From Desulfuromonadales bacterium (GTDB lineage Bacteria; Desulfobacterota; Desulfuromonadia; Desulfuromonadales; BM103), in the NCBI GenBank assembly GCA_030630015.1, contig DAOVNV010000007.1, positions 1-21,376 on the forward strand: 21,376 bases of DNA, written 5' to 3'. The translations under genes were made by a program, and so were the position numbers. How positions within the stretch are numbered: the stretch's first letter is position 1; the number at the start of each line of letters is the position of its first letter. The notes below the pieces were generated by a model. It was not told the DNA's origin. It saw nothing but the letters and a program-made list of their open reading frames with translations, and did not search any database. Shown here piece by piece: positions 1 through 9,411 of this stretch.

Positions 1-1
1 A

Positions 2-27
2 CAAAAAAAGGACCGCCGAAGCGGTCC
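2..27 (-). terminator. Intrinsic terminator of the dcw operon, after ftsZ
   Basis: Read on the minus strand, GGACCGC, a TTCG loop and GCGGTCC form a perfect 7-bp stem closed by a C(UUCG)G tetraloop, an unusually stable loop. Seven T residues follow immediately (positions 3-9 on the plus strand are A). This is a canonical Rho-independent terminator. It lies about 155 nt past the ftsZ stop codon with no gene between, so it probably ends the whole minus-strand dcw transcript. Confidence 0.93.
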
Positions 28-181
28 ATATCAGTGGGAGTCCAGACAAGGCAGCGCAGGCTCAGGCGGCACACGCATTGACGCCGGGCGGAGATCCGGC
101 ACGCATGCACGCACCTGCACAAGCCGCAGAATAAACCTGTCGCTGTTTCAAATACGAGCTAACTTCGAGCCCGGGGTTCCC
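28..181 (-). other. ftsZ 3' untranslated region, no gene seen
   Basis: This 154-nt stretch separates the ftsZ stop from the terminator hairpin. I found no convincing reading frame with a ribosome binding site and no tRNA. A short inverted repeat, GCCGG at 83-87 and CCGGC at 96-100 with an 8-nt loop, is present but is not followed by a T-tract. The stretch is most simply the trailing untranslated part of the operon mRNA. Confidence 0.5.
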
Positions 182-1342
182 TTAATCAACACGTTTGCGC
201 AGAAAAGTCGGGATATCATACTCGTCATCACTCGCTCCGGCAGTCATCCCGATCCGCATTGAGCGGGGCCTGTCCTGCTGTTGCTGCTTGCGAATAATCG
301 TTGGGATATCGAGGTCGTTATGTACACTTCCATAGGCGGGAGTCTGCCCCAGTTCCTGCTTGGCACGAAGACTCTTATCGAAAGAGGCCCCGAAGCCGGT
401 CGCAATGGTAGTCACTTGAACCTTTTCACCCAATTCGTCATTGATCACCAGCCCAATGAAAATATTGGCATCTTCGTGGACCTTTTCATGAATAATATTG
501 GCAACTTCCTGGTAGTCATCCATGGTCATACTCGATGACCCGCTGATATTGACCAACACGCCCTTGGCTCCCGAGATGTCGATTTCCTCGAGCAGGGGGC
601 TGCTGATCGCCTGCCTGGCTGCCTCCGTGGCGCGGTTCTCACCCTCTGCCATGCCGATGCCCATCATGGCCATGCCGCGCTCGCTCATCGCAGCCTGCAC
701 ATCGGCAAAGTCAACATTAATCATGCCGTGAGTGGTGATCAGGTCGGAAATCCCCTGAACCGCTTGGCGCAGCACATCGTCAGCCGGTTTGAACGCATCG
801 AGAATCCCCATCTTCTTGCCAGCCAGACCGCTCAGCCGATCATTCGGGATCAGGATCAAGGAATCGACGACATTTTTAAGCTCTTCGACCCCTTCATCAG
901 CCTTTTTCATGCGCTGTTTACCTTCAAAGCTAAACGGCTTGGCCACTACGGCAACAGTCAGTGCACCGACCTCCTTGGCAACTTCGGCAATCACCGGCGC
1001 GGCCCCGGTTCCGGTTCCGCCACCCAACCCGGCAGCGATAAAAACCATGTCAGCTCCCTGCAGCAGTTCGGCGAGACGGGCGCGATCCTCTCTGGCAGCT
1101 TCCCGACCAACTTCCGGGTTGGCCCCGGCGCCAAGGCCCTGGGTCAGTTTAGTTCCCAACTGTACGCGCATCGGAGCCTGGTTGAAGCGCAGAGCCTGGG
1201 CGTCCGTATTGGCAACGATGAACTCGACACCTTCGACGCGCGCAACAATCATGGTGTTGACGGCATTACTGCCCCCGCCACCAACTCCTACCACCTTGAT
1301 CTTGGCAACCTGGTCCATCTTCTCGTCAAATTCGAATGTCAT
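182..1342 (-). CDS. ftsZ: Cell division protein FtsZ (tubulin-like GTPase)
   Basis: FtsZ polymerises with GTP into the cytoplasmic Z-ring that marks the division site. The 386-residue product has the expected family length. Visible motifs are the nucleotide-binding GGGGSNA (about 21-27), the tubulin signature GGGTGTG (about 107-113) and the T7-loop NVDFADV (about 209-215), whose Asp completes the GTPase site of the neighbouring subunit. The extreme C-terminus, DIPTFLRKR, is the conserved peptide that binds FtsA and other partners, reached through a short variable linker. I chose the ATG at 1342 because GGAGGG lies just upstream; an in-frame ATG at 1354 would put the ribosome binding site inside the gene. 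It is the last gene of the cluster, 80 nt after ftsA, and is followed by the terminator. Identification is certain. Confidence 0.98.
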   Translation of the reverse strand: MTFEFDEKMDQVAKIKVVGVGGGGSNAVNTMIVARVEGVEFIVANTDAQALRFNQAPMRVQLGTKLTQGLGAGANPEVGREAAREDRARLAELLQGADMVFIAAGLGGGTGTGAAPVIAEVAKEVGALTVAVVAKPFSFEGKQRMKKADEGVEELKNVVDSLILIPNDRLSGLAGKKMGILDAFKPADDVLRQAVQGISDLITTHGMINVDFADVQAAMSERGMAMMGIGMAEGENRATEAARQAISSPLLEEIDISGAKGVLVNISGSSSMTMDDYQEVANIIHEKVHEDANIFIGLVINDELGEKVQVTTIATGFGASFDKSLRAKQELGQTPAYGSVHNDLDIPTIIRKQQQQDRPRSMRIGMTAGASDDEYDIPTFLRKRVD

Positions 1343-1422
1343 GACTCCCTCCATCTGTCTGGTCCGGCATCTCCGCGATACCGTCCGTTGGTTGTATTGT
1401 TGTCAACTCTCGCTGCTATTGG
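1343..1422 (-). promoter_or_regulatory. ftsA-ftsZ spacer with ftsZ ribosome binding site and possible -35 element
   Basis: At 80 nt this is the longest gap inside the cluster. It holds GGAGGG immediately before the ftsZ ATG. It also contains a perfect TTGACA (1401-1406, minus strand), but no good -10 hexamer stands at 16-18 nt; the nearest TAT-containing hexamer, TATCGC at 1375-1380, is 20 nt away. A separate ftsZ promoter is therefore possible but weakly supported. Confidence 0.35.
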
Positions 1423-2652
1423 TTAAAAGAATTCACCGAACCATTCCTTCATACGCCGTGTAACCCGCTCGAACAGGTTTTCCTGGCCGATCACAAAGTT
1501 CCTGGTCTGCATGTTGCGGCTTCCATATTTCACCAAGCCCACACCGGTGGCATAGATCGGAGAATTAACGACATCGGTCAGGCCGCCGATCCCCTGCGGC
1601 ACCCCACGACGGACAGGCAGGTCGAAAACCTGCTCGGCCAACTCCGGCATGCCTGGCAGGATGGCCGATCCACCGGTCAGCACAACACCTGAAGCGATCA
1701 GGTCTTCGTAACCGCTTTTGACTATTTCACGATTGACCAGCGAAAAGATTTCTTCGACACGCGGTTCAAGAATTTCAGCCAGTAGCTGCCTCGACAGTAC
1801 ACGCGACTCACGTCCTCCCACCGAGGGAACTTCAATCGTTTCGTCCTTGCCGACCTTTGAGACGAGACAACAGCCCGAAGTCTGCTTAATTTTTTCCGCC
1901 TCCGCAGTCGGCGTCCTCAGCCCTACAGCGATATCGTTGGTCAGGTGATTTCCGCCCAGGGAAAGCACGGCGGTATGCTTGATGGCGCCATCGACGAAAA
2001 TCGCGATGTCGGTGGTGCCTCCCCCGAGATCCACCAAGGCAACACCAAGCTCCTTCTCATCAGCAGTCAGGACAGCCTCTGCGGATCCCAACTGCTCGAG
2101 CACGATATCACCTACGTCCACACCGGCTTTGTTGCAGCTCTTGATAATGTTCTGGGCGCTCGCCACGGCCCCGGTCACAATGTGTACCCGAGCTTCAAGC
2201 CTGACGCCGCTCATTCCAAGAGGCTCCTTGATGCCGTCCTGGTCGTCGATGATAAACTCCTGGGGAAGGATGTGAATCACTTCGCGATCCATCGGGATGG
2301 CAATCGCCTTGGCGGCATCAATGACCCGCCGCACATCCTCATTGGTCACCTCGCGGTTCTTGATGGCAATGACACCCTGTGAATTGACCCCCTTGATGTG
2401 CCCGCCTGCAATCCCGGCAAAAACCGTTTTAATCTCGCAGCCGGCCATGAGTTCCGCTTCTTGGATCGCTTTGCGGATGGCGCTGACCGTTCCTTCGATA
2501 TTGATCACGACGCCCTTGCGCAACCCCCGTGACGGGCTGGTTCCAATGCCGACGATGTCCAGGCCTTCGTCGGTCATGGCACCGACAATGGCACAGATTT
2601 TTGTCGTACCGATATCCAGTCCGACAATCAGATTTTCCCGTTTGCTGTTCAT
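1423..2652 (-). CDS. ftsA: Cell division protein FtsA (actin-like membrane tether of FtsZ)
   Basis: FtsA is an actin-fold ATPase that anchors FtsZ filaments to the inner membrane and recruits later divisome proteins. The 409-residue product shows the phosphate-1 loop LDIGTTK (about 12-18), the phosphate-2 loop VDLGGGTTD (about 207-215) and the adenosine motif VVLTGGSAILPG (about 323-334). The FtsA-specific 1C/SHS2 region lies between the first two. The C-terminal tail NLFERVTRRMKEWFGEFF is a typical amphipathic membrane-targeting helix. The ATG at 2652 was chosen because the family start lies here and GGAAGGG precedes it; a TTG further upstream would overlap ftsQ. It starts 22 nt after the ftsQ stop. 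Confidence 0.97.
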   Translation of the reverse strand: MNSKRENLIVGLDIGTTKICAIVGAMTDEGLDIVGIGTSPSRGLRKGVVINIEGTVSAIRKAIQEAELMAGCEIKTVFAGIAGGHIKGVNSQGVIAIKNREVTNEDVRRVIDAAKAIAIPMDREVIHILPQEFIIDDQDGIKEPLGMSGVRLEARVHIVTGAVASAQNIIKSCNKAGVDVGDIVLEQLGSAEAVLTADEKELGVALVDLGGGTTDIAIFVDGAIKHTAVLSLGGNHLTNDIAVGLRTPTAEAEKIKQTSGCCLVSKVGKDETIEVPSVGGRESRVLSRQLLAEILEPRVEEIFSLVNREIVKSGYEDLIASGVVLTGGSAILPGMPELAEQVFDLPVRRGVPQGIGGLTDVVNSPIYATGVGLVKYGSRNMQTRNFVIGQENLFERVTRRMKEWFGEFF

Positions 2653-2674
2653 ATTTTTTCCCTTCCGCCAGACT

Positions 2675-3517
2675 CTATCCTCGGCCTGTATTCCGTTTAA
2701 CATCCACCTTGACAATCACTCGGTCGACAACATTCAGATCAATATATTTCAGTGCCGCCAGACGCGGTTCAAGGTCTTCGTAGACCCGTTCCAGACGTTG
2801 CAGTTTGTACTCGAAATCTCCATTTCCCAATCGGATCGGCACCCCTCCCACCAGGGTGTATAATGTCAACCCCTCCTGGGGATCGACAAATATCTCTGAA
2901 ACATCCTCCAAGTTGAAGTGTGACCGGCCATGCAGAGCGTGCATCAGGCGCAGGGCCTGTCTCAACCTCGCCTGTACCTCATCGGGGTGATTGAGCATAT
3001 ACTCCCGATTAATCCCGGTGATAACCGGGAAATCGAGAAGATCCGTACCGTCCAGCAGCTTGAAAATCTCGCCTCCGGCATCGACGTAGTAGAGATATCC
3101 CAAATCGGCAATTGCCTGCGGCTCGCGCTCGATGACTCTAATAACCACCTCGTCAGGGAACGCCCGTTCGACCTCCGCCTTGGCAATCCAGGGGTTCTCT
3201 TCTATTTTGCGGCCGATCAGGTGCAGATCCAGATCGAAGATACCGTCGCCGGGGTGGATATCGGATGCCGCCAGGATATCCCCTTCGGTCACCTTGGACT
3301 GATGTTCCACCCTGACCTTGTTGACTGCAAAATATCCCGATTCCAGAAGCACCTGGGCCGTCAGGACTGAACCGCTGACAATCAGCGCCCCGCTTCCGAG
3401 GCCGACAATTATCTGCAACGTCCGATGGAGCAGCTTTTTCCAGTCGCGCGGCTGCTGCGCCTTCTTGGGGCGATTCTGTTTGACCTTCTTCTTTTTGTTG
3501 TGCTTCAAGTCACGCAT
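2675..3517 (-). CDS. ftsQ: Cell division protein FtsQ
   Basis: FtsQ is a single-pass inner-membrane protein that links the cytoplasmic divisome to the FtsL/FtsB and FtsW/FtsI machinery. The 280-residue product has a very basic cytoplasmic N-terminus rich in K, N and R (about 3-30), one membrane segment (about 35-57) and a POTRA domain (FAVNKVRVEH onward, about 62-133). The family beta domain fills the rest. The ATG at 3517 directly follows an in-frame TTG at 3520; neither has a strong Shine-Dalgarno sequence, so the start is uncertain by one codon. It lies 32 nt after ddl and 22 nt before ftsA, the usual place. Sequence conservation is low in this family, so the assignment leans on architecture and order, but both agree. 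Confidence 0.93.
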   Translation of the reverse strand: MRDLKHNKKKKVKQNRPKKAQQPRDWKKLLHRTLQIIVGLGSGALIVSGSVLTAQVLLESGYFAVNKVRVEHQSKVTEGDILAASDIHPGDGIFDLDLHLIGRKIEENPWIAKAEVERAFPDEVVIRVIEREPQAIADLGYLYYVDAGGEIFKLLDGTDLLDFPVITGINREYMLNHPDEVQARLRQALRLMHALHGRSHFNLEDVSEIFVDPQEGLTLYTLVGGVPIRLGNGDFEYKLQRLERVYEDLEPRLAALKYIDLNVVDRVIVKVDVKRNTGRG

Positions 3518-3549
3518 CAATCGACTCGCTAATTCCGGATGAACACCAG

Positions 3550-4476
3550 CTATTTTTCCAGGCTGGCATCTTCGAGGATACGCTGTACCAATTCGCTGAA
3601 GCTGATTCCTGCATGCGCTGCCGCCTTGGGCAGCAGGCTCGTCTCCGTCATACCCGGAATCGTATTCACCTCAAGGCAATAGAACTCCCGCTCGTTAACC
3701 ATGAAATCGACCCTGGCCGCTCCACGACAACCAAGCACCCTGCAGGCCGTGGCAGAAACTTCCTGCAGGCGGCTGTACAGTACATTCTCCAAGGGAGCCG
3801 GCAGAATATATTCCGTCTGGCCACGCGTATACTTGGCCTCGTAATCGTAAAAACCGCTCTTGGGTACGATCTGGATGATCGGCAGCGGTTTACCGTTAAG
3901 CACACTGACCGTGACCTCGCTGCCCTGGATGTAATCCTCCACCAGGATCAGGTCATCATGTCCGAGGGCCTCGTCCAGCCCGGCATCAAGCTGCTGCTCG
4001 TCATGGACAATACTGATGCCGATGGTGGACCCTTCCCGGGCCGGCTTGACCACCAGCGGGAAATGCCGGCAACGCGCCAGCAGGGCTTCCCGGTCGTCTC
4101 CCCTGCTGAACGGGATAAAAGCGGGCGTCGGCAGTTCATGGTAGAGCATTATCTGCTTGGTCATCACCTTGTCGACCGCCAGGCTCGAGGCCAGAACCCC
4201 GCTGCCCGTGTAAGGGATCTGCATCATTTCGAGCAGTCCCTGCACTCTGCCGTCCTCTCCATAGCGCCCATGCAGTGCGATAAACACCTGTTCGACCGAT
4301 TCTTCGCGCAATTTTGACGGCAGGTCCTGATCGGGATCGATGCCGACCACATTGTAACCTTCGCTCTTCAGGGCGTTCAGAACGGCTCCGCCGGTTCGCA
4401 GCGACACTTCCCGTTCAGCCGACTGGCCACCCATGAGTACAGCCGTCCGTCTTTTTCGCAAAACATTCCTAACCAT
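3550..4476 (-). CDS. ddl: D-alanine--D-alanine ligase
   Basis: Ddl joins two D-alanines with ATP to make the dipeptide that MurF adds to the peptidoglycan precursor. The 308-residue protein is an ATP-grasp enzyme of normal length. Visible elements are GGQSAEREVSL (about 16-26), HGRYGEDGRVQG (about 69-80), the ATP-binding KPAREGSTIG (about 144-153), YDYEAKY (about 210-216) and the C-terminal EVNTIPGMTETSLLP (about 269-283). The Tyr in YDYEAKY is the form expected for D-Ala-D-Ala rather than D-Ala-D-lactate ligases. The ATG at 4476 lies inside the end of murC (8-nt overlap), suggesting translational coupling. In related clusters murB lies between murC and ddl; here nothing does. Confidence 0.96.
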   Translation of the reverse strand: MVRNVLRKRRTAVLMGGQSAEREVSLRTGGAVLNALKSEGYNVVGIDPDQDLPSKLREESVEQVFIALHGRYGEDGRVQGLLEMMQIPYTGSGVLASSLAVDKVMTKQIMLYHELPTPAFIPFSRGDDREALLARCRHFPLVVKPAREGSTIGISIVHDEQQLDAGLDEALGHDDLILVEDYIQGSEVTVSVLNGKPLPIIQIVPKSGFYDYEAKYTRGQTEYILPAPLENVLYSRLQEVSATACRVLGCRGAARVDFMVNEREFYCLEVNTIPGMTETSLLPKAAAHAGISFSELVQRILEDASLEK

Positions 4477-5854
4477 GACTGCCCTGCTCTTTCAGCCGCT
4501 TGAGGAATTCCTCACCTGTCTGCCAGATACTTCCGGCACCGAGAGTGATCACCATATCGCCAGGAGTGACAATCTCCAGGAGATGCTCAACGGTCGCGGA
4601 ACTGCTGCCAGTGTAAAAACAAGATTTGTGACCGTGGCCGGCAATGCCGTCCGCCAGACTTTTGGCATCCACTCCGGGAATCGGCTCTTCACTGGCAGCA
4701 TAGATGTCCATGATCGCCACATGATCCGCTTGGTAAAAAGCAGTTACGAAATCATCGTAGAGGGCTTGGGTTCGGCTGTAGCGATGCGGCTGGAACACTG
4801 CCACGACCCGCCGGTCCCAGCCATCCCGGGCGGCAGCCAGGGTCGCCTTGATCTCGACGGGATGATGCCCGTAGTCATCGACGACCATGATCCCGTTGAC
4901 CTCACCCTTGATCTGGAAACGGCGCTGCACACCCCCGAAATCCTTGAAGCCTTCGGCGATCACGTCGAATGGGAGCTGCAGTTCCAAGCCGACGGCTATG
5001 GCGGCCATGGCATTCAAAACGTTGTGGCGGCCGGGCATCCGGAAACTGATCCGGCCGAGATCTTTGCCATACAGATGCACGTTGAACGAGGTTCCGCTTT
5101 CCTCGTGCTGTATCTCTGATGCCTGCAGGTCCGCCTGGCTGTTGAGGCCATAGGTAATCATGCGCTTTTTGACGTCGGGAAGCAGCATCTGGATATTGGC
5201 GTCGTCCAGGCAGAGCACTGCGAGTCCGTAGAAGGGCACCTTGTTGATGAAATGGACGAAAACCCCTCTAATTTCATCGATATCTTTGTAGTAGTCCAGA
5301 TGGTCCGCGTCGATGTTGGTAACAACCGCAATCGTCGGTGACAGCTTCAGGAAGGATCCATCCGACTCATCAGCTTCGGCCACCAGAAACTTGCCTTGCC
5401 CCAGCTTGGCATTCGATCCGAACAGGTCGAGACGGCCACCGATCACCACGGTCGGATCAATACCGCCATGGGAAAGAATCGTTGCGACCATACTGGTCGT
5501 TGTGGTTTTGCCGTGCGTTCCGGCAATGGCCAGGCCGTATTTCATACGCATCAGTTCTGCAAGCATTTCGGCGCGTGGGATCACCGGAATGGTCCGGCGA
5601 TGGGCTTCGAGAACCTCCGGGTTATCCGGACGGATCGCTGTGGACGTGACAACCACGTCGACCTCATCGAGGTTTTCGCTTTTGTGTCCGTAGGCAACGG
5701 TTCCGCCGAGAGCAATCAAGCGGCGCGTGGTCTCGCTCTCCTTCAGATCCGAACCGGATACCTGGTATCCCAGGTTGATCAGGACTTCAGCAATGCCGCT
5801 CATCCCGATGCCGCCAATACCTACAAAATGAATTTTTTGAATTTTCCCGTACAT
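4469..5854 (-). CDS. murC: UDP-N-acetylmuramate--L-alanine ligase (MurC)
   Basis: MurC adds L-alanine to UDP-MurNAc with ATP in the cytoplasm, the first amino-acid step of peptidoglycan precursor synthesis. The 461-residue protein has the N-terminal Rossmann motif VGIGGIGMSG (about 11-20), the Mur-ligase P-loop AGTHGKTTT (about 111-119) and the central and C-terminal Mur ligase domains, including DDYGHHPVEIKATL. The ATG at 5854 matches the usual family start MYGKI-KIHFVG; the open frame continues upstream only into murG. The Shine-Dalgarno sequence is weak, so initiation may depend on translation of murG, which stops 14 nt upstream. Its 3' end overlaps ddl by 8 nt. Murein peptide ligase (Mpl) is a homologous recycling enzyme, but context and motifs favour MurC. 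Confidence 0.97.
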   Translation of the reverse strand: MYGKIQKIHFVGIGGIGMSGIAEVLINLGYQVSGSDLKESETTRRLIALGGTVAYGHKSENLDEVDVVVTSTAIRPDNPEVLEAHRRTIPVIPRAEMLAELMRMKYGLAIAGTHGKTTTTSMVATILSHGGIDPTVVIGGRLDLFGSNAKLGQGKFLVAEADESDGSFLKLSPTIAVVTNIDADHLDYYKDIDEIRGVFVHFINKVPFYGLAVLCLDDANIQMLLPDVKKRMITYGLNSQADLQASEIQHEESGTSFNVHLYGKDLGRISFRMPGRHNVLNAMAAIAVGLELQLPFDVIAEGFKDFGGVQRRFQIKGEVNGIMVVDDYGHHPVEIKATLAAARDGWDRRVVAVFQPHRYSRTQALYDDFVTAFYQADHVAIMDIYAASEEPIPGVDAKSLADGIAGHGHKSCFYTGSSSATVEHLLEIVTPGDMVITLGAGSIWQTGEEFLKRLKEQGSHG

Positions 5855-5868
5855 GATATTCAATCCGT

Positions 5869-6944
5869 TCAGGCAACTGCATCCATTACTGTTCGACACT
5901 CTTCCAACAGACGGGCTGCAGCCCCTCGATGCGCCAACCTTCTGCCTGAAGATGCCATTGATTGCAGTCGCTCATTGTCCTGCAACAGGTCATCTATTAA
6001 AGATCCGAGTCGTTCAGCCGTCAGGTCTTTCTCTTCGATAAGAATTGCGGCTCCTTTTGCGGCCAGCGCCCGGGCATTAGCCGCTTGATGTCCGCCCGCG
6101 GCATGCGGGTAAGGGATCAGGATCGCCGGACGTCCGCAAGTGGTCAACTCAGCCAGGGTCGTCGCCCCGGCCCGACAGACTATCAGCGAGGCGCGGGCAT
6201 AGGCGTCAGCCATGTCCTTGATAAACGGTTGCACTTCGACATCTTCCCAGTCCGCATTCCGATAACCGCTGACGACATCTTCATAATCGAGTTGGCCGGC
6301 CTGGTGGAGGACCTGAAGTTTCCCCCGCCATGAATCCAGTTGCGGCAGGACATCGACGATTGCACGGTTGATTGCCCTGGCCCCTTGGCTGCCGCCAAAT
6401 ACCAGCAAAACCGGAGGCTCACTGCACAGTTCCGGGCATTGTTCCATTGCTGCCCTTACCGGGTTTCCGGTGACAACCGTTGCCAGGCCAGGAAACGCTC
6501 TGCCAGCTTCCTCAAAAGAAAGGCAGATACGCTTCGCCCAGCGCCCCAGCATCCGGTTGGCCATTCCGGGCCAAGCATTCTGTTCGTGGATCAGGTAAGG
6601 CACCTTCATCCATTTCGCGGCAAGCAGCGCTGGTACTGACGCGTAACCGCCAACACCGACGACCACATCCGGCCTGAATTCCTGCATTATCTGGCGTGAC
6701 TGTCTCAACCCCTTCACCATCCTGATGAGAGCTTTTATCCGCGCCTGGATGCCGAGCCCTGCCCAACCGCTCATCTCTATCGTTCGCAGCGTCCAGCCAA
6801 GTTCCGGAAGCAGGCGGGCTTCCAGGCCTCTTTCCGTGCCAACAAACAACACCTCGCTGTCCGGACTTTCATGCTTCAACTGCTCCGCGAGGGCAACGGC
6901 CGGGAACAGATGGCCGCCGGTCCCTCCTCCGGCCAGCAGCAGTC

Positions 6945-6948
<4 letters not shown>
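5869..6948 (-). CDS. murG: Undecaprenyl-PP-MurNAc-pentapeptide GlcNAc transferase (MurG)
   Basis: MurG transfers GlcNAc from UDP-GlcNAc to lipid I, giving lipid II, at the cytoplasmic face of the inner membrane. The 359-residue GT-B glycosyltransferase shows the glycine loop LLAGGGTGGHLFPA (about 4-17), the acceptor-side GVGGYASVPALLAA (about 98-111), HEQNAWPGMANR (about 121-132), GGSQGARAIN (about 185-194) and the donor-site RAGATTLAEL (about 259-268). The ATG at 6948 overlaps the ftsW stop as ATGA and is preceded by GGGAGAG; in-frame codons further upstream lie inside ftsW and encode unrelated sequence. The loop before HQ (287-288) reads AAGG where many relatives have an Asp; I treat this as family variation. 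Confidence 0.97.
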
Positions 6949-8051
<1,103 letters not shown>

Positions 8052-8058
8052 AAACCTC

Positions 8059-9411
8059 TCAAGACGCTGAGGCGAGAACTGAGACCGCCTCTGCAAACAT
8101 ACGTCCCCGCTCACCATAATTGCGGAACATGTCGAAACTGGAGCAGCCGGGGGAAAGCAGAACCGCTCCACCAGCCGGAGTCACATCGGCGGCGAGCCGG
8201 ACAGCTTCGTCCATACTTGAAGCCCGGTGGATCGTCGTCATGCCGTCGAAGGCCTCGGCCATCCGTTCCGCGGCCTCGCCGATCAGGATCAGGTGATCGA
8301 CCTTCCGACTCACTGGCTCCGCAAGGGGGGCTAGAGAACCCTTCTTGTCCTTGCCGCCGGCGATCAGGGTGAGCGGTGCACTGAAGCCGCCCAGACTTTT
8401 CACCACGCTGCCGATATTGGTCCCCTTGGAATCGTTGAACCAGCGGATCCCGCGGGCTTCGCCAACCAGTTCCATCCTGTGGGGCAGTCCCCGGAAAGAA
8501 ACCGCCGCCTGCCAGGCAACCTCCGCCGGGCATCCGCTCAGTAATGGCGGGATCATTGCCGCCATAACGTTCTCCAGGTTATGCTGCCCCTGGATAATCA
8601 GGTCCTTGGCGGCAAAATGTTGTTCCGTGCCTTGCCATTTCCAGATCAGCCAGTCACCGTCAATCCCCATACCCTCTTGCGGAAGCTTGTTGCCGCTGAA
8701 CATAATCTTGCGGGCCTGAGTTCGCTGTGCCGCCGCCAGTACCTGCGGGTCGTCGGCGTTCAGAATGACGATATCCTGTCCGGTCATGTTCTCGAACAAG
8801 CGGGCCTTCGCAGCCTGGTAGCTTGCCATATCCGGGTAGCGGTCGAGATGGTCCTCGCTGATATTCAGAAGCAATCCGAACCTCGGCCTGAATGTCTCGA
8901 TCGTCTCCAACTGGAAGGAGGAGAGTTCTACAACCAGCCAGTCCCAATCCTGGCCTACGGCTTCAATCAGCGGCGTGCCCAGGTTTCCTCCGACAAAAGT
9001 CCTTTTTCCCCAAGCCTTGAACATTTCGCCCATCAAGGTCGTTACGGTCGACTTGCCGTTGGTCCCAGTAATGGCGACCAGCGGCTGTCTCAATTCGCGC
9101 GAGGCAATCTCGATCTCGCCGAGGACCGGCACGTTGTTGCGGCGCGCAGTCCGAAGTGCTGGGATATCGAGTGGCACCCCGGGGCTGATGACAACCAGGT
9201 CAGCCGTTTCGAACAATGCTGTCGTGTGACCACCCAGATCGAGATGTGTGCCAGCTGCAATGAACTCTTCAGGGATGGAGACATCCTCCACCTGACGTGT
9301 GTCGGACAAGGTAACCACCGCACCGCGCGCCAGGAAGTAGCGCACCAGTCCGCATCCGGTGCGCCCGGCTCCAACGATGATCACTTTTTTTCCAGTGTAG
9401 TCGTTTCTCAT
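8059..9411 (-). CDS. murD: UDP-N-acetylmuramoylalanine--D-glutamate ligase (MurD)
   Basis: MurD adds D-glutamate to UDP-MurNAc-L-Ala with ATP in the cytoplasm. The 450-residue protein has normal length for the family. It shows the N-terminal uridine-binding Rossmann motif VGAGRTGCGLVRYF (about 13-26), the Mur-ligase P-loop ITGTNGKST (about 114-122), the central-domain NISEDHLDRY, which binds Mg2+, and the C-terminal FNDSKGTNIGSVVKSL and LLSPGCSSFDMF typical of MurD. The ATG at 9411 directly abuts the mraY stop (TAA then ATG), so its ribosome binding site lies within the end of mraY. It ends 7 nt before ftsW. Synthesis is therefore likely coupled to both neighbours. Confidence 0.98.
   Translation of the reverse strand: MRNDYTGKKVIIVGAGRTGCGLVRYFLARGAVVTLSDTRQVEDVSIPEEFIAAGTHLDLGGHTTALFETADLVVISPGVPLDIPALRTARRNNVPVLGEIEIASRELRQPLVAITGTNGKSTVTTLMGEMFKAWGKRTFVGGNLGTPLIEAVGQDWDWLVVELSSFQLETIETFRPRFGLLLNISEDHLDRYPDMASYQAAKARLFENMTGQDIVILNADDPQVLAAAQRTQARKIMFSGNKLPQEGMGIDGDWLIWKWQGTEQHFAAKDLIIQGQHNLENVMAAMIPPLLSGCPAEVAWQAAVSFRGLPHRMELVGEARGIRWFNDSKGTNIGSVVKSLGGFSAPLTLIAGGKDKKGSLAPLAEPVSRKVDHLILIGEAAERMAEAFDGMTTIHRASSMDEAVRLAADVTPAGGAVLLSPGCSSFDMFRNYGERGRMFAEAVSVLASAS

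Noticed and set aside
130..181. Possible tRNA-like T-arm near GGGGTTCCC
   Set aside because: No matching acceptor stem, anticodon arm or D-arm can be formed nearby.
728..1426. Plus-strand open frames opposite ftsZ (up to about 232 codons)
   Set aside because: They are mirror frames of a certain ftsZ and contain no recognisable domain.
5855..5899. 15-residue extension of MurC into murG
   Set aside because: The family starts at MYGKI, and the extension would overlap murG without a better ribosome binding site.
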